Origin: Thiodiazotropha sp040506195
Lineage (GTDB): Bacteria > Pseudomonadota > Gammaproteobacteria > Chromatiales > Chromatiaceae
Length of the DNA: 64,000 nucleotides
Direction: 5' to 3'
Assembly (NCBI GenBank): GCA_040506195.1
Contig: JBEVXH010000001.1
Span: 558,001 to 622,000, forward strand
The notes beneath the pieces were generated by a model. It was not told where the DNA came from. It ran no database searches and worked only from the letters and a program-made list of their open reading frames with translations. Positions within the stretch are counted from its first letter, which is position 1. Each line of letters opens with the position of its first letter. Positions 17,143-24,238 of this stretch are shown here, piece by piece. Position numbers and translations under genes: made by a program.

Positions 17143-17823
17143 ATGATAACCGACCCTGCAGTCATTGATGAGCTGATCACACAGTTTCACTTTTTACAGT
17201 GCGCCGATGCCGATTTCGTACGGCAGTTTTTTGGCGGTACAAAAGTCATACATCTGCCAGCTGATCAGCCGATATGCCAGCAAGGCATGCAGTGCAGCCA
17301 TCTGGCACTGGTGATCGAAGGTACCGCCAGGGTCTATAAGATCGGTGAAAACGGCAGAGAGATTACCCTCTATCGGATCGGTCCCGGGGAAAGCTGCATC
17401 CTGACCGCCTCCTGTATCTTGAGCCAAAAGCCCTTCCCGGCTTTTGCCGTCAGCGAACAGCCGATAGAGGCCGTGATCATATCGACTTCCGATGTCGTGC
17501 GCTGGTCAAATAATGAGCAAGCCTGGAGAGACTATCTGTTCCGGCTTATCAGTGAAAGACTCAGTGATGTGATCAGCGTCGTCGAAGAGGTCGCTTTCCG
17601 GCGGGTGGACCGCAGGCTCGCAGGCTACCTGCTGCAGAATAGCGACAACGGCAGTAACCGCATGCAGGTCACGCATCAATCGATTGCTTCCGATCTCGGC
17701 ACTTCCCGTGAAGTGGTGAGCCGAATATTAAAGGACTTCGAGCAACAGGGTTTGATCTCAATCACCCGGGGTGCAATAACCCTGGAGGACCGGGATCATC
17801 TGAACGACAAAAGCACTGAGTAA
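17143..17823 (+). CDS. Crp/Fnr family regulator with conserved-looking cysteine pair
   Basis: The 226-residue regulator has a sensor beta-roll (about 15-135) and a C-terminal helix-turn-helix (HQSIASDLGTSREVVSRILKDF). The E-V-V-S-R pattern suggests FNR/CRP-like DNA reading. There is no N-terminal FNR cysteine cluster. Five cysteines are present: C20, C45, C51, and C85 and C91 in PGESCILTASCIL. The last two lie where CRP binds the cAMP phosphate, so a thiol-based signal is possible; this is inference. A perfect palindrome and a DUF2892 gene follow downstream. DUF2892 is the membrane part of the sulfurtransferase YgaP, which makes reactive sulfur a plausible signal in this organism. Confidence 0.87.
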   Translation: MITDPAVIDELITQFHFLQCADADFVRQFFGGTKVIHLPADQPICQQGMQCSHLALVIEGTARVYKIGENGREITLYRIGPGESCILTASCILSQKPFPAFAVSEQPIEAVIISTSDVVRWSNNEQAWRDYLFRLISERLSDVISVVEEVAFRRVDRRLAGYLLQNSDNGSNRMQVTHQSIASDLGTSREVVSRILKDFEQQGLISITRGAITLEDRDHLNDKSTE

Positions 17824-17846
17824 CGACTCAACCATACATGGCAGTG

Positions 17847-17861
17847 TGTGACTTTGTCACA
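17847..17861. promoter_or_regulatory. Perfect palindrome TGTGAC-TTT-GTCACA
   Basis: This 15-base perfect inverted repeat resembles the CRP operator half-sites TGTGA/TCACA, but with the centre shortened by one base. It lies 24 bases after the Crp/Fnr stop and about 115 bases before the DUF2892 start. It is a strong candidate binding site for the adjacent regulator or for a CRP homologue. Confidence 0.5.
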
Positions 17862-17977
17862 TACTATGCTGATTGCTCCAGGTATGCTCAATCCTCAACG
17901 ACGCCGGGATGCTCGTAGCACATCCATTTAGTGGGGGCGTATCGCTTTTGACCAGTCAATAAATTAAGGAGCGGATC

Positions 17978-18172
17978 ATGACTCAAAATATCGGCAGTAT
18001 TGAACGAATAATCCGGATCGTCGCAGGTTTGGCGATTCTCGCCTGGGGTTTTCTTCTGAGTGACCCCGTCAACTGGTGGGGTGCAATCGGTGCGGTTCCC
18101 CTGGTCACCGGACTCGTCTCCTTTTGTCCCCTGTGGACACTGTTCGGAATCAACACCAAGAAGACAGCCTGA
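17978..18172 (+). CDS. Small DUF2892 (YgaP-type) membrane protein
   Basis: The 64-residue protein starts MTQNIGSIERIIRIVAGLAI and has two transmembrane helices (roughly 11-28 and 34-52) joined by a short loop with two tryptophans. It ends SFCPLWTLFGINT, the standard end of DUF2892 domains. In E. coli YgaP the same domain anchors a rhodanese. Here it stands alone, with ribosome site AAGGAG directly before the ATG. It follows a Crp/Fnr gene and a palindrome, so it is probably a target of that regulator. Function of stand-alone forms is unknown. Confidence 0.87.
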   Translation: MTQNIGSIERIIRIVAGLAILAWGFLLSDPVNWWGAIGAVPLVTGLVSFCPLWTLFGINTKKTA

Positions 18173-18303
18173 AACGGCCACCCACGCTGATCCTACAGCC
18201 CTGGCGCAACTCCTTGGCAGGGGCACGCATTCCCTGCGGAGCGCGCCTGGTGGCTGCTCGCTCAGTGTCACGCTGATATGTGGCCTTTATCCGTAACACC
18301 ACA

Positions 18304-19374
18304 CTAAGCCCTGTCAATCACCTCTCCCTCGATTCTCTTCGGCCAAGCCACCAAAACAGCCTGTACCAATGTAGCCAGGGGAATCGCGAAAAAAACACCC
18401 CAAAAGCCCCAGAATCCGCCAAACACCAGGATCGCCACTATGATCGCAACCGGGTGCAGATTGACCACCTCCGAAAACAACAGAGGCACCAGCACATTGC
18501 CGTCCAAAGCCTGGATGATGAAATAAGCCACGGCCAGCCACGCAAAGTCACTGCTCCAGCCCCATTCAAACCAGGCGATGAAGAGTACAGGGATAGTGAC
18601 CACAGCTGCCCCGATGTATGGAATGATCACCGATAGCCCCACCATCATCGACAACAGAAGCGCATAGTTCAACCCAAGCAATCTGAAGGTGACGAAGCTG
18701 ACCGCCCAAACAATGACGATTTCCCAGAACTTACCCCTGACATAGTTGGCTATCTGTTTATCCACATCATTCCAGACAGTACCTGCAAAGCGTCGATGCC
18801 TGGGCAGATACATCACAAACCAGTCGATGATCAGGTGTTTGTCCTTCAAAAAAAAGAACACCAGCAGCGGCATAAGAATCAGGTAGACGATCAATGTGAT
18901 AACGCCTACCACCGAGGCGAGGGACCAGGTGACGGCCTGCTGTGCAAATGAGGCTATCTCATTCCTTATCTGCTGGATAAGCTGATCGACCTGCTCCTGT
19001 GGAATCAGATCGGGATAGCGTTCCGGCAGTTGCATCAGTGCCTGTTGCCCCATGGAAATCATGACTGGCAACTGCTGCAGAAACTCCGTCACCTGGCTGG
19101 ACAGGAGCGGCATCAGGCCAAACATGACCAGCGTGACAAACAACAGGAACAGGATAAATACAATCAGTACTGAGAGAAATCTTGGAAATGAGCGTTTCTC
19201 CAACTGAGAGATGACGCCCTCCAGCAGATAGGCAATAACGATGCTCGCCAACACCGGGGCGAGCATATCCCCCATGGTGATGACGACACCAAAAAAGAGC
19301 AGCAGAAAAAGCGTCAGGAAGACGATCTGAGGATCGGAAAAGTAACGCTTGAACCAATTTGTCACAACCTGCAT
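18304..19374 (-). CDS. AI-2E family (PerM-type) membrane permease
   Basis: The 356-residue inner-membrane protein has about eight hydrophobic segments and the family features: a conserved start (FLTLFLLLFFGVVITMG), a long soluble central part (residues 80-150) and YIGAAVVTIPV. Members include TqsA and PerM; substrates are mostly unproven. The 35-base spacing to the upstream 127-residue gene on the same strand suggests cotranscription. The gene ends facing the DUF2892 gene; no clear terminator was seen in the 130 bases between them. Confidence 0.9.
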   Translation of the reverse strand: MQVVTNWFKRYFSDPQIVFLTLFLLLFFGVVITMGDMLAPVLASIVIAYLLEGVISQLEKRSFPRFLSVLIVFILFLLFVTLVMFGLMPLLSSQVTEFLQQLPVMISMGQQALMQLPERYPDLIPQEQVDQLIQQIRNEIASFAQQAVTWSLASVVGVITLIVYLILMPLLVFFFLKDKHLIIDWFVMYLPRHRRFAGTVWNDVDKQIANYVRGKFWEIVIVWAVSFVTFRLLGLNYALLLSMMVGLSVIIPYIGAAVVTIPVLFIAWFEWGWSSDFAWLAVAYFIIQALDGNVLVPLLFSEVVNLHPVAIIVAILVFGGFWGFWGVFFAIPLATLVQAVLVAWPKRIEGEVIDRA

Positions 19375-19409
19375 AGGACTACCTACTTGAAAGCACTGCC
19401 GAGGGTCTG

Positions 19410-19793
19410 TTAACGATCATCAAGATAGTTTTGGTAGTGCCGGGCAAACAGTGCCTCCAACTCATCGATGACCGATACGGCATCACGTCCCTGCATCATA
19501 TGAGCCATCATCAATGACGACGTTTCATCAAGCAGTCGTTCTCTTTGGAGCATGAAATAGCTTTCTGAAAGACGCTTGATGGCCTTCACAACAGACTCCT
19601 CCCGAGGCCGTTCGATCTGCTTTGGCTCATGAGCCCCCTCATCCTCCGGCTCACTCTCGACGCTCTCCTGACTCGACAGAAAAGCGGCAAAGGAGAGCAG
19701 GGTCTGTCGTTGCTGAGAGTCCAATCGATCGAAGAGGTCCAGTAACCGCTGCTGGTCAGCCGCTAGTTTCTGCTGTTTAGGAACAAAATGCAC
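19410..19793 (-). CDS. Uncharacterised soluble alpha-helical protein
   Basis: I do not recognise this 127-residue protein. It is cytoplasmic, strongly charged and mostly helical. The N-terminal half (LLDLFDRLDSQQRQTLLSFA) resembles a helical bundle seed. The middle is acidic and probably disordered (SVESEPEDEGAHEPKQIE). The C-terminal half (SYFMLQRERLLDETSSLMM, VIDELEALFARHYQNYL) is a second helical region. Codon use and length suggest a real gene. It lies just upstream of the AI-2E permease on the same strand and could be a soluble partner. Its stop codon lies in CTGTTAACG, faintly like a MITE-A end. Confidence 0.65.
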   Translation of the reverse strand: MHFVPKQQKLAADQQRLLDLFDRLDSQQRQTLLSFAAFLSSQESVESEPEDEGAHEPKQIERPREESVVKAIKRLSESYFMLQRERLLDETSSLMMAHMMQGRDAVSVIDELEALFARHYQNYLDDR

Positions 19794-19873
19794 AATGATC
19801 CCGTCCTCTGCGTCGTTGTCGATAACACAACTCTGTCACAATGACCGGACCGCTAGTGCATTGCCATACACTA

Positions 19874-19902
19874 GGGCATGTTAACACTAATCCAATCGGC
19901 CC
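19874..19902. repeat. MITE-A mini copy at the LysR stop codon
   Basis: GGGCATGTTAACACTAATCC and nine more bases form a 29-base stretch bounded on each side by CTAG, and matching one MITE-A terminal repeat. It looks like a solo end or a minimal element. The stop codon of the leftward LysR gene (TAG, 19902-19904) lies in the inner CTAG. Just outside, CTAGTG (19853-19858) pairs with CACTAG (19869-19874). Confidence 0.65.
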
Positions 19903-20810
19903 TAGAGCTGCTCCTCGGCGTGATCTTCACAATAACCTCTGGCAAAGTCGAGCAGTTCCTCCATGGCGCGCAACCGGAATTTCTGCTTTTGATGAACAAA
20001 AGAGAAAGGACGCTCCAGCTTCGGCATCAGGTTGATGGCGCGCAAGGTATCCAGTTTCAACTCTTTCTGGATAGTGGCGCGGGAGACCACGGAGACCCCC
20101 ATCCCCGCTTCAACCGCACCTTTCACCGCTTCCGGACTGCCCAGTTCCATAGAGATGTCCATCGCAGTATCGCAGGAGTTGTTTTCAAGATATTCATTGA
20201 TCACTTCCCGGGTGCCCGACCCCTCTTCCCGGCAAATAAACGGGTATTCAAGAAGTTTCTTTATCTCTAACGTTTCAAGATTGGCCAGATCATGATTGGG
20301 CGGCACGATCGCAACCAGATGATCCTCACGACACATCTCGACCACCAGATTCTTATTGCCGACCGGGGCTTCGACAACACCCAGGTCGATTGTGTTGTTC
20401 TCGACCATCGAGACGATGCCTTCTGAGTTAGAGACCCGCAAGTGGATGGTGACCTCCGGGTAACGGGCACCGAAATCACCCAGTAGAGCGGGCAGCATAT
20501 ATTCAGCGATCGTTGTACTGGCGCCAATTGTCAGTGCCCCTCTGATTTCACCCGTCATCTCACGAACGGAGTTTTCCATATCGGCATAGAGGTCGAAAAT
20601 CCGGTCAGCGTACTCATACACACGTTCACCGGCCTCTGTCAGGCTGATGCGATTATGGGTGCGATCAAACAGGCGGGTATTGAAATATTCCTCAAGCTGG
20701 CGTACCTGGAAGGTCACGGCCGGCTGAGTCATATGCAGGGTCTCCGCCGCTTTGGTGAAACTTAGCAGACGCGCAACCGTATGAAAAACTTGTAATCTTC
20801 GATCCGCCAT
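19902..20810 (-). CDS. LysR-family transcriptional regulator
   Basis: The 302-residue protein has an N-terminal winged helix-turn-helix (LLSFTKAAETLHMTQPAVTFQVRQLEEYF) and a two-lobed ligand domain with REEGSGTREVINEYLE near residue 195. The sequence is in the CysL/CbbR-like part of the family, whose members control sulfur, selenium or carbon fixation genes; which one applies cannot be told. It is divergent from fadL and likely represses itself from the 325-base gap. The end (DHAEEQL then TAG) coincides with a MITE-A end, so the last residues may have been changed by insertion. Confidence 0.9.
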   Translation of the reverse strand: MADRRLQVFHTVARLLSFTKAAETLHMTQPAVTFQVRQLEEYFNTRLFDRTHNRISLTEAGERVYEYADRIFDLYADMENSVREMTGEIRGALTIGASTTIAEYMLPALLGDFGARYPEVTIHLRVSNSEGIVSMVENNTIDLGVVEAPVGNKNLVVEMCREDHLVAIVPPNHDLANLETLEIKKLLEYPFICREEGSGTREVINEYLENNSCDTAMDISMELGSPEAVKGAVEAGMGVSVVSRATIQKELKLDTLRAINLMPKLERPFSFVHQKQKFRLRAMEELLDFARGYCEDHAEEQL

Positions 20811-20846
20811 TGTATTTATGGTCCTATCAACCAGCCTTTAATCTAG

Positions 20847-20861
20847 ATAAACTCAATTTAT
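20847..20861. promoter_or_regulatory. Inverted repeat, candidate LysR operator
   Basis: ATAAA-CTCAA-TTTAT is a 15-base perfect inverted repeat in the T-N11-A style of LysR sites, 37 bases upstream of the LysR start. It overlaps a second near-palindrome, TTTAATCTAGATAAA. The rest of the 325-base gap up to fadL holds no convincing gene; one 67-codon frame there is unlike any protein I know. Confidence 0.4.
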
Positions 20862-21135
20862 ACCATATCTCATCAGGCTATGGGAGTTGTTAAGGCAAAC
20901 TGACAGGGATGAGGCGATATTGGATGAAATCGTTAAGGAAAGCACCGCTCAAGATGTATATTCGGGGCTTCAAAACATGGCAATTCGATGAAAAATCCTC
21001 TAGCCTCACAGAAATTAGTCCCAATGCAGCCCAAATGGGTAAGTCTATGTCGCAACAGAACGGCATGCTCAACAACAAGTATGCAGGGGTGATCGGGACT
21101 GGTTTACAATAATTGATAATCACGGCGGAGGACAT

Positions 21136-22437
21136 ATGCGGACACACTATAAGAAAACTCTTCAGATTTCTCGGCTGGCGCTGGCCTGCAGCGCCGCCAT
21201 GTTGGGCATGAATCAGACAGCCCAGGCATCAGGATTCGCGGTTCCCGAGTTGAATATAACCGGCCTCGCCCTCTCCAATGCCATGGTTGCAAACCCTGAT
21301 TCCCTCTCAGCGATCGCTTATAATCCTGCAGCAATGGCATTTCATACGGGTAGCGCCTTGGAGCTTGGCCTGCTGCTGGTTGTACCCGACCTGAGCGTCG
21401 ATACGGGATCCGGAACCGTCGACAGCGAGGCAAACGATACCGTAGCGATTCCTGCCCTTACCGCCTTTACACAGCTCAATGAAACCTGGTCTCTTGGCCT
21501 GTCCGTCAACGCACCTTTTGGATTGGAGACTGAATGGCCAGCGGGAACATTCGATGCTCAGTATCCACCCGGTACCACCATACCGACACAGAGCAAGCTG
21601 GAGATTGTCGCTTTCTCCCCCAGTGTGGCCTATAAAATAAACGAGAATGCCAGCCTTTCCGGTGGTGTCGACTACTATTGGATGCGCGAAGTCATCTTCA
21701 ACGGTGATATCAATGCCGGCATGCCGGGTTCAAATCCTGCAGCCGACCTGGAAGGTGACGGTCGCGGTGTGGGCTTCAACCTGGGGTTCATGATCGACCA
21801 GGGCAGGTGGAGCTTTGGCGGCAGTTACCACTCAGAGGCGAATATTCCGGTTGAGGGCACGGTCGAACTGCCGGCGGGTGCGCTACCCTCTTTCCTGACG
21901 AACAAGGTAAATGCCGATCTCAAATTACCCTGGCGTCTGCAGGTCGGGGTCAGAAATCAGGCTACGGACAAACTCGCCATCGAGTTCGATGTCACGCGAA
22001 CGGGCTGGAGTTCATTCGATAAACTCGTCGTCGACCAGGATCAACTGGGCACCAATATCGTCACCAGTCTCAATCAATGGGATGACGCCAATGCCTACCG
22101 GATCGGTATCAGCTACGATTTCACCCAGGCAACCCAACTGCGCATCGGATACACATTCGATGAAACGCCGCAGGATGATAAGTTTTACAGCCCACGCATA
22201 CCCGATGCGGATCGCCAACTCTTCAGCCTGGGAGTGGGGCACACCCTGAGCAACGGCTGGACCATCGATGCCGGTTATATGTATGTCAAATTCGATGACA
22301 GAACGCTGGATATCGATCCAACATTCGTTCATGCGGCACCGGATGCAGGCGAAACCAACGGCACCAGCGCCGTCAATGGTGACTATGAATCGAGTGTCCA
22401 CCTGTTTGGCATCGGCATTAAGAAACACTTCATGTAA
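21136..22437 (+). CDS. FadL-family outer membrane channel
   Basis: The 433-residue precursor has a signal peptide (about 1-31, ending AQASG). The mature start GFAVPELNITGLALSNA and NPAAMA match the FadL/TodX family of 14-stranded barrels that carry hydrophobic compounds across the outer membrane. Later strands alternate aromatic and small residues and the protein ends VHLFGIGIKKHFM, with a terminal aromatic region as Bam substrates require. Ribosome site GGAGGA precedes the ATG. A strong terminator follows, so it is a single-gene unit divergent from LysR, which may regulate it. Substrate is unknown: fatty acids, hydrocarbons or others are possible. Confidence 0.92.
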   Translation: MRTHYKKTLQISRLALACSAAMLGMNQTAQASGFAVPELNITGLALSNAMVANPDSLSAIAYNPAAMAFHTGSALELGLLLVVPDLSVDTGSGTVDSEANDTVAIPALTAFTQLNETWSLGLSVNAPFGLETEWPAGTFDAQYPPGTTIPTQSKLEIVAFSPSVAYKINENASLSGGVDYYWMREVIFNGDINAGMPGSNPAADLEGDGRGVGFNLGFMIDQGRWSFGGSYHSEANIPVEGTVELPAGALPSFLTNKVNADLKLPWRLQVGVRNQATDKLAIEFDVTRTGWSSFDKLVVDQDQLGTNIVTSLNQWDDANAYRIGISYDFTQATQLRIGYTFDETPQDDKFYSPRIPDADRQLFSLGVGHTLSNGWTIDAGYMYVKFDDRTLDIDPTFVHAAPDAGETNGTSAVNGDYESSVHLFGIGIKKHFM

Positions 22438-22460
22438 GCAGACGCGTTTTCTTTAACAGC

Positions 22461-22494
22461 AAGCCCCGGGTACCCGCTTGGGGCTTTTTTTTTT
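22461..22494 (+). terminator. Intrinsic terminator of fadL-like gene
   Basis: AAGCCCC (22461-22467) pairs with GGGGCTT (22480-22486); the loop contains GGGTACCC, and about ten T residues follow. It is 23 bases past the stop codon. Confidence 0.9.
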
Positions 22495-22530
22495 GCCTTT
22501 TCCGCAAATCGTTACAACGTAAAACAACAG

Positions 22531-22734
22531 GCCGCTAATGGACGCTAATCACCGCAAAATATCGCAAATGGTATGACAACATGCGAGGTTACCACCCAAT
22601 CCATTGCCTTTTGAATTGAATCAAGAGTTCCTAAGGTTTGCAGAAAACATTGCATTGGGTTTGAAATTCGTTGGTCGGCTTCCTTGGCAGACAATTTGCT
22701 TTTGTATTTGCGGTGATTAGCGTCCATTTGCGGC
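22531..22734. mobile_element. MITE-B element (204 bp)
   Basis: Inverted ends at 22531-22558 and 22707-22734 match at 27 of 28 positions, beginning GCCGCTAATGGACGCTAATC. The interior is AT-richer than the neighbouring genes and contains one 60-codon frame without recognisable homology. No target duplication is clear. It lies between the fadL terminator and the dsrE2 terminator, a position where insertion would harm no gene. Confidence 0.7.
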
Positions 22735-22788
22735 TTGTTCTTTCAACTATCTTCCCACCAAATCAGGGGTGGAATCTTTTTCTGCGCC

Positions 22789-22818
22789 AAAAAAAACGCC
22801 GCCCTTTTGGGGCGGCGC
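22789..22818 (-). terminator. Intrinsic terminator of the rhd-tusA-dsrE2 operon
   Basis: Read on the minus strand, CGCCGCCCC and GGGCGGCG form a GC-only stem around AAAA, followed by eight T residues. It lies about 25 bases after the dsrE2 stop. Confidence 0.92.
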
Positions 22819-22840
22819 CGCGACTGCATTTTACAACGGG

Positions 22841-23323
22841 TTAGATGTAAAGGCAGATATCACTGGTACCTGCAAATTCAAAGAAGCGTGCGGCACCCGC
22901 ATATTCGATACCGTCTATGAACTCGCTGGTGTTCATCTCAAACAGGTCGACCGTCATTTGACAGGCAATCAGCTTGACTTCGGCTTCCTGGCAAAGCTCG
23001 CGTAATTCGGTGAGATCCGCTACCCCTTTGGAGGCCATCTTTTTCTTCATCATACCGGTCATCATGCCCTGCATTCCCGGCAGAGCCAGACCCAGTACCG
23101 GAAACCACTTATCCATACCCATCGGCATCGGCATACCGGGATTTCCCAGTGGCGTCACTTCCAGGTCGAGATTCCTTTTCAGAAGCTGCAGGCCATAGAA
23201 AGTGAAAAATATTTCAGTGTCATAGCCAAGGGCGGCAGCGGTGGAGGCCAGAATAAACGGAGGATACGCCCAATCAAGGGAACCTTTCGTTGCGATTATG
23301 GCTAATTTTTTTTCGTCTGACAT
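22841..23323 (-). CDS. dsrE2: DsrE2-type sulfur carrier protein
   Basis: The 160-residue protein belongs to the DsrE/F/H-like fold, DsrE2 branch. It begins KKLAIIATKGSLDWAYPPF, has the typical methionine- and proline-rich hydrophobic middle (about 62-97, GMPMPMGMDKWFPV) and ends in a conserved DsrE part with C111 and C121 (ELCQEAE, LIACQMTVDLFE). C157 is an extra. In Allochromatium the genes rhd, tusA and dsrE2 lie together and pass sulfane sulfur toward the Dsr oxidation system; the same order is seen here (23731-24060, 23349-23579, then this gene). The hydrophobic middle may associate with the membrane. Confidence 0.9.
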   Translation of the reverse strand: MSDEKKLAIIATKGSLDWAYPPFILASTAAALGYDTEIFFTFYGLQLLKRNLDLEVTPLGNPGMPMPMGMDKWFPVLGLALPGMQGMMTGMMKKKMASKGVADLTELRELCQEAEVKLIACQMTVDLFEMNTSEFIDGIEYAGAARFFEFAGTSDICLYI

Positions 23324-23348
23324 TGTGTTGTCTCCTGAATAACTCCAA

Positions 23349-23579
23349 TCAGGCCTTCTTGATCAGAAATTCAAATTTTCCGCCGACCTCTTTAGACTCC
23401 ATCAACTCATTGCCGGTCTGGTTGGCGAACGCCTCAAAATCCTTCACTGAACCTGGATCGGTAGCGATGATGTGCAACACTTTGCCGGATTCCATACCAT
23501 TCAGGGTTTTCTTAGCACGCAGAATAGGCAGTGGACAATTGAGCCCGCTTGCGTCCAGTTCTTGATCAAAATCTGCCAT
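23349..23579 (-). CDS. tusA: TusA-family sulfur carrier
   Basis: The 76-residue protein has the TusA signature LNCPLPILRAKK with sulfur-carrying C15. TusA proteins accept persulfide sulfur from rhodaneses or desulfurases and pass it to DsrE-type proteins, to tRNA thiolation or, in sulfur oxidizers, to Dsr/Hdr enzymes. The position between a rhodanese and dsrE2, 25 bases before the latter, supports the sulfur-oxidation role. The gene is complete and of usual size. Confidence 0.95.
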   Translation of the reverse strand: MADFDQELDASGLNCPLPILRAKKTLNGMESGKVLHIIATDPGSVKDFEAFANQTGNELMESKEVGGKFEFLIKKA

Positions 23580-23730
23580 GGTATGACCTCCAGCTATAAT
23601 CTTAATGTGGTTATGTTTGTCGTTAATAAACAGACGGACCTTTATATGTCATGCGTCTGACAAACGCAAGTGACCGGGCGGCCCGAATGTCGATGAATAC
23701 TGCGCTATATCCGATAGCCAGTGTCGATAA

Positions 23731-24060
23731 CTAACTCGCCAGTCTGGCGGCCAGTTGAAAGCCCGATCTTGCCCAACCCAATATGCCACCACGCAGATTG
23801 ATTGCGTTCTGGAATCCCTGCTGGGCCAGGTAGGCACATGCATGATAGGAACGCGCTCCGCTGTGACAGTAGAGAATGATCGCTTTGTCTTTTGGCAAAT
23901 CGCTGATTTTCAAAGGTATTAGATGCATCGGCAGATGTTCTGCGTCTGGCAGTACTCCCTGAGCGATTTCACCCGCGCTACGGATATCCAGCAGCAGGAA
24001 GTCATCACCCTCGTTGATACGGGCCTGTAGATCGTGAGCATCAATTTCCTGAATCATCAC
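23731..24060 (-). CDS. Single-domain rhodanese of the tusA-dsrE2 operon
   Basis: The 109-residue rhodanese has active-site loop CHSGARS with C65 and a conserved LLLDIRSAGEIAQG. It has no signal peptide, so it works in the cytoplasm, where it would load sulfane sulfur onto TusA. It is the first gene of the rhd-tusA-dsrE2 unit; 151 bases separate it from tusA. It is divergent from cysG. Confidence 0.92.
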   Translation of the reverse strand: MMIQEIDAHDLQARINEGDDFLLLDIRSAGEIAQGVLPDAEHLPMHLIPLKISDLPKDKAIILYCHSGARSYHACAYLAQQGFQNAINLRGGILGWARSGFQLAARLAS

Positions 24061-24094
24061 TTGCCGTTTCGCCTTTTCAAAACTGATAACAGGG

Positions 24095-24110
24095 TTAATT
24101 AGTATATTAA
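24095..24110. promoter_or_regulatory. Inverted repeat in the rhd/cysG divergent promoter region
   Basis: TTAAT-TAGTAT-ATTAA lies in the AT-rich 178-base gap between rhodanese and cysG, 35 bases before the rhodanese start. It may be an operator for either side. This is a weak call, because AT-rich promoters produce such repeats by chance. Confidence 0.3.
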
Positions 24111-24238
24111 TGTGTTTAAATATTGCAAGTTATATTACCTCAGTTAAGCTTAGGTTTTTCAGGATGATTGAGTCATGGTAGAGTCACGGCCAATGAAACC
24201 AAACTCATCAATTATTACACTATCCGGTTGATTTTATT

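Noticed and set aside
19400..19425. Another MITE-A end (GGGTCTGTTAACG)
   Set aside because: Only about ten bases match and the rest of the terminal repeat is missing; it coincides with a stop codon and may be chance.
20909..21112. 67-codon frame in the LysR/fadL gap
   Set aside because: There is no ribosome site, it overlaps the expected promoter region and it has an unremarkable sequence.
22545..22727. 60-codon frame within MITE-B
   Set aside because: Start and end lie in the inverted repeats, and the protein is not similar to anything I know.
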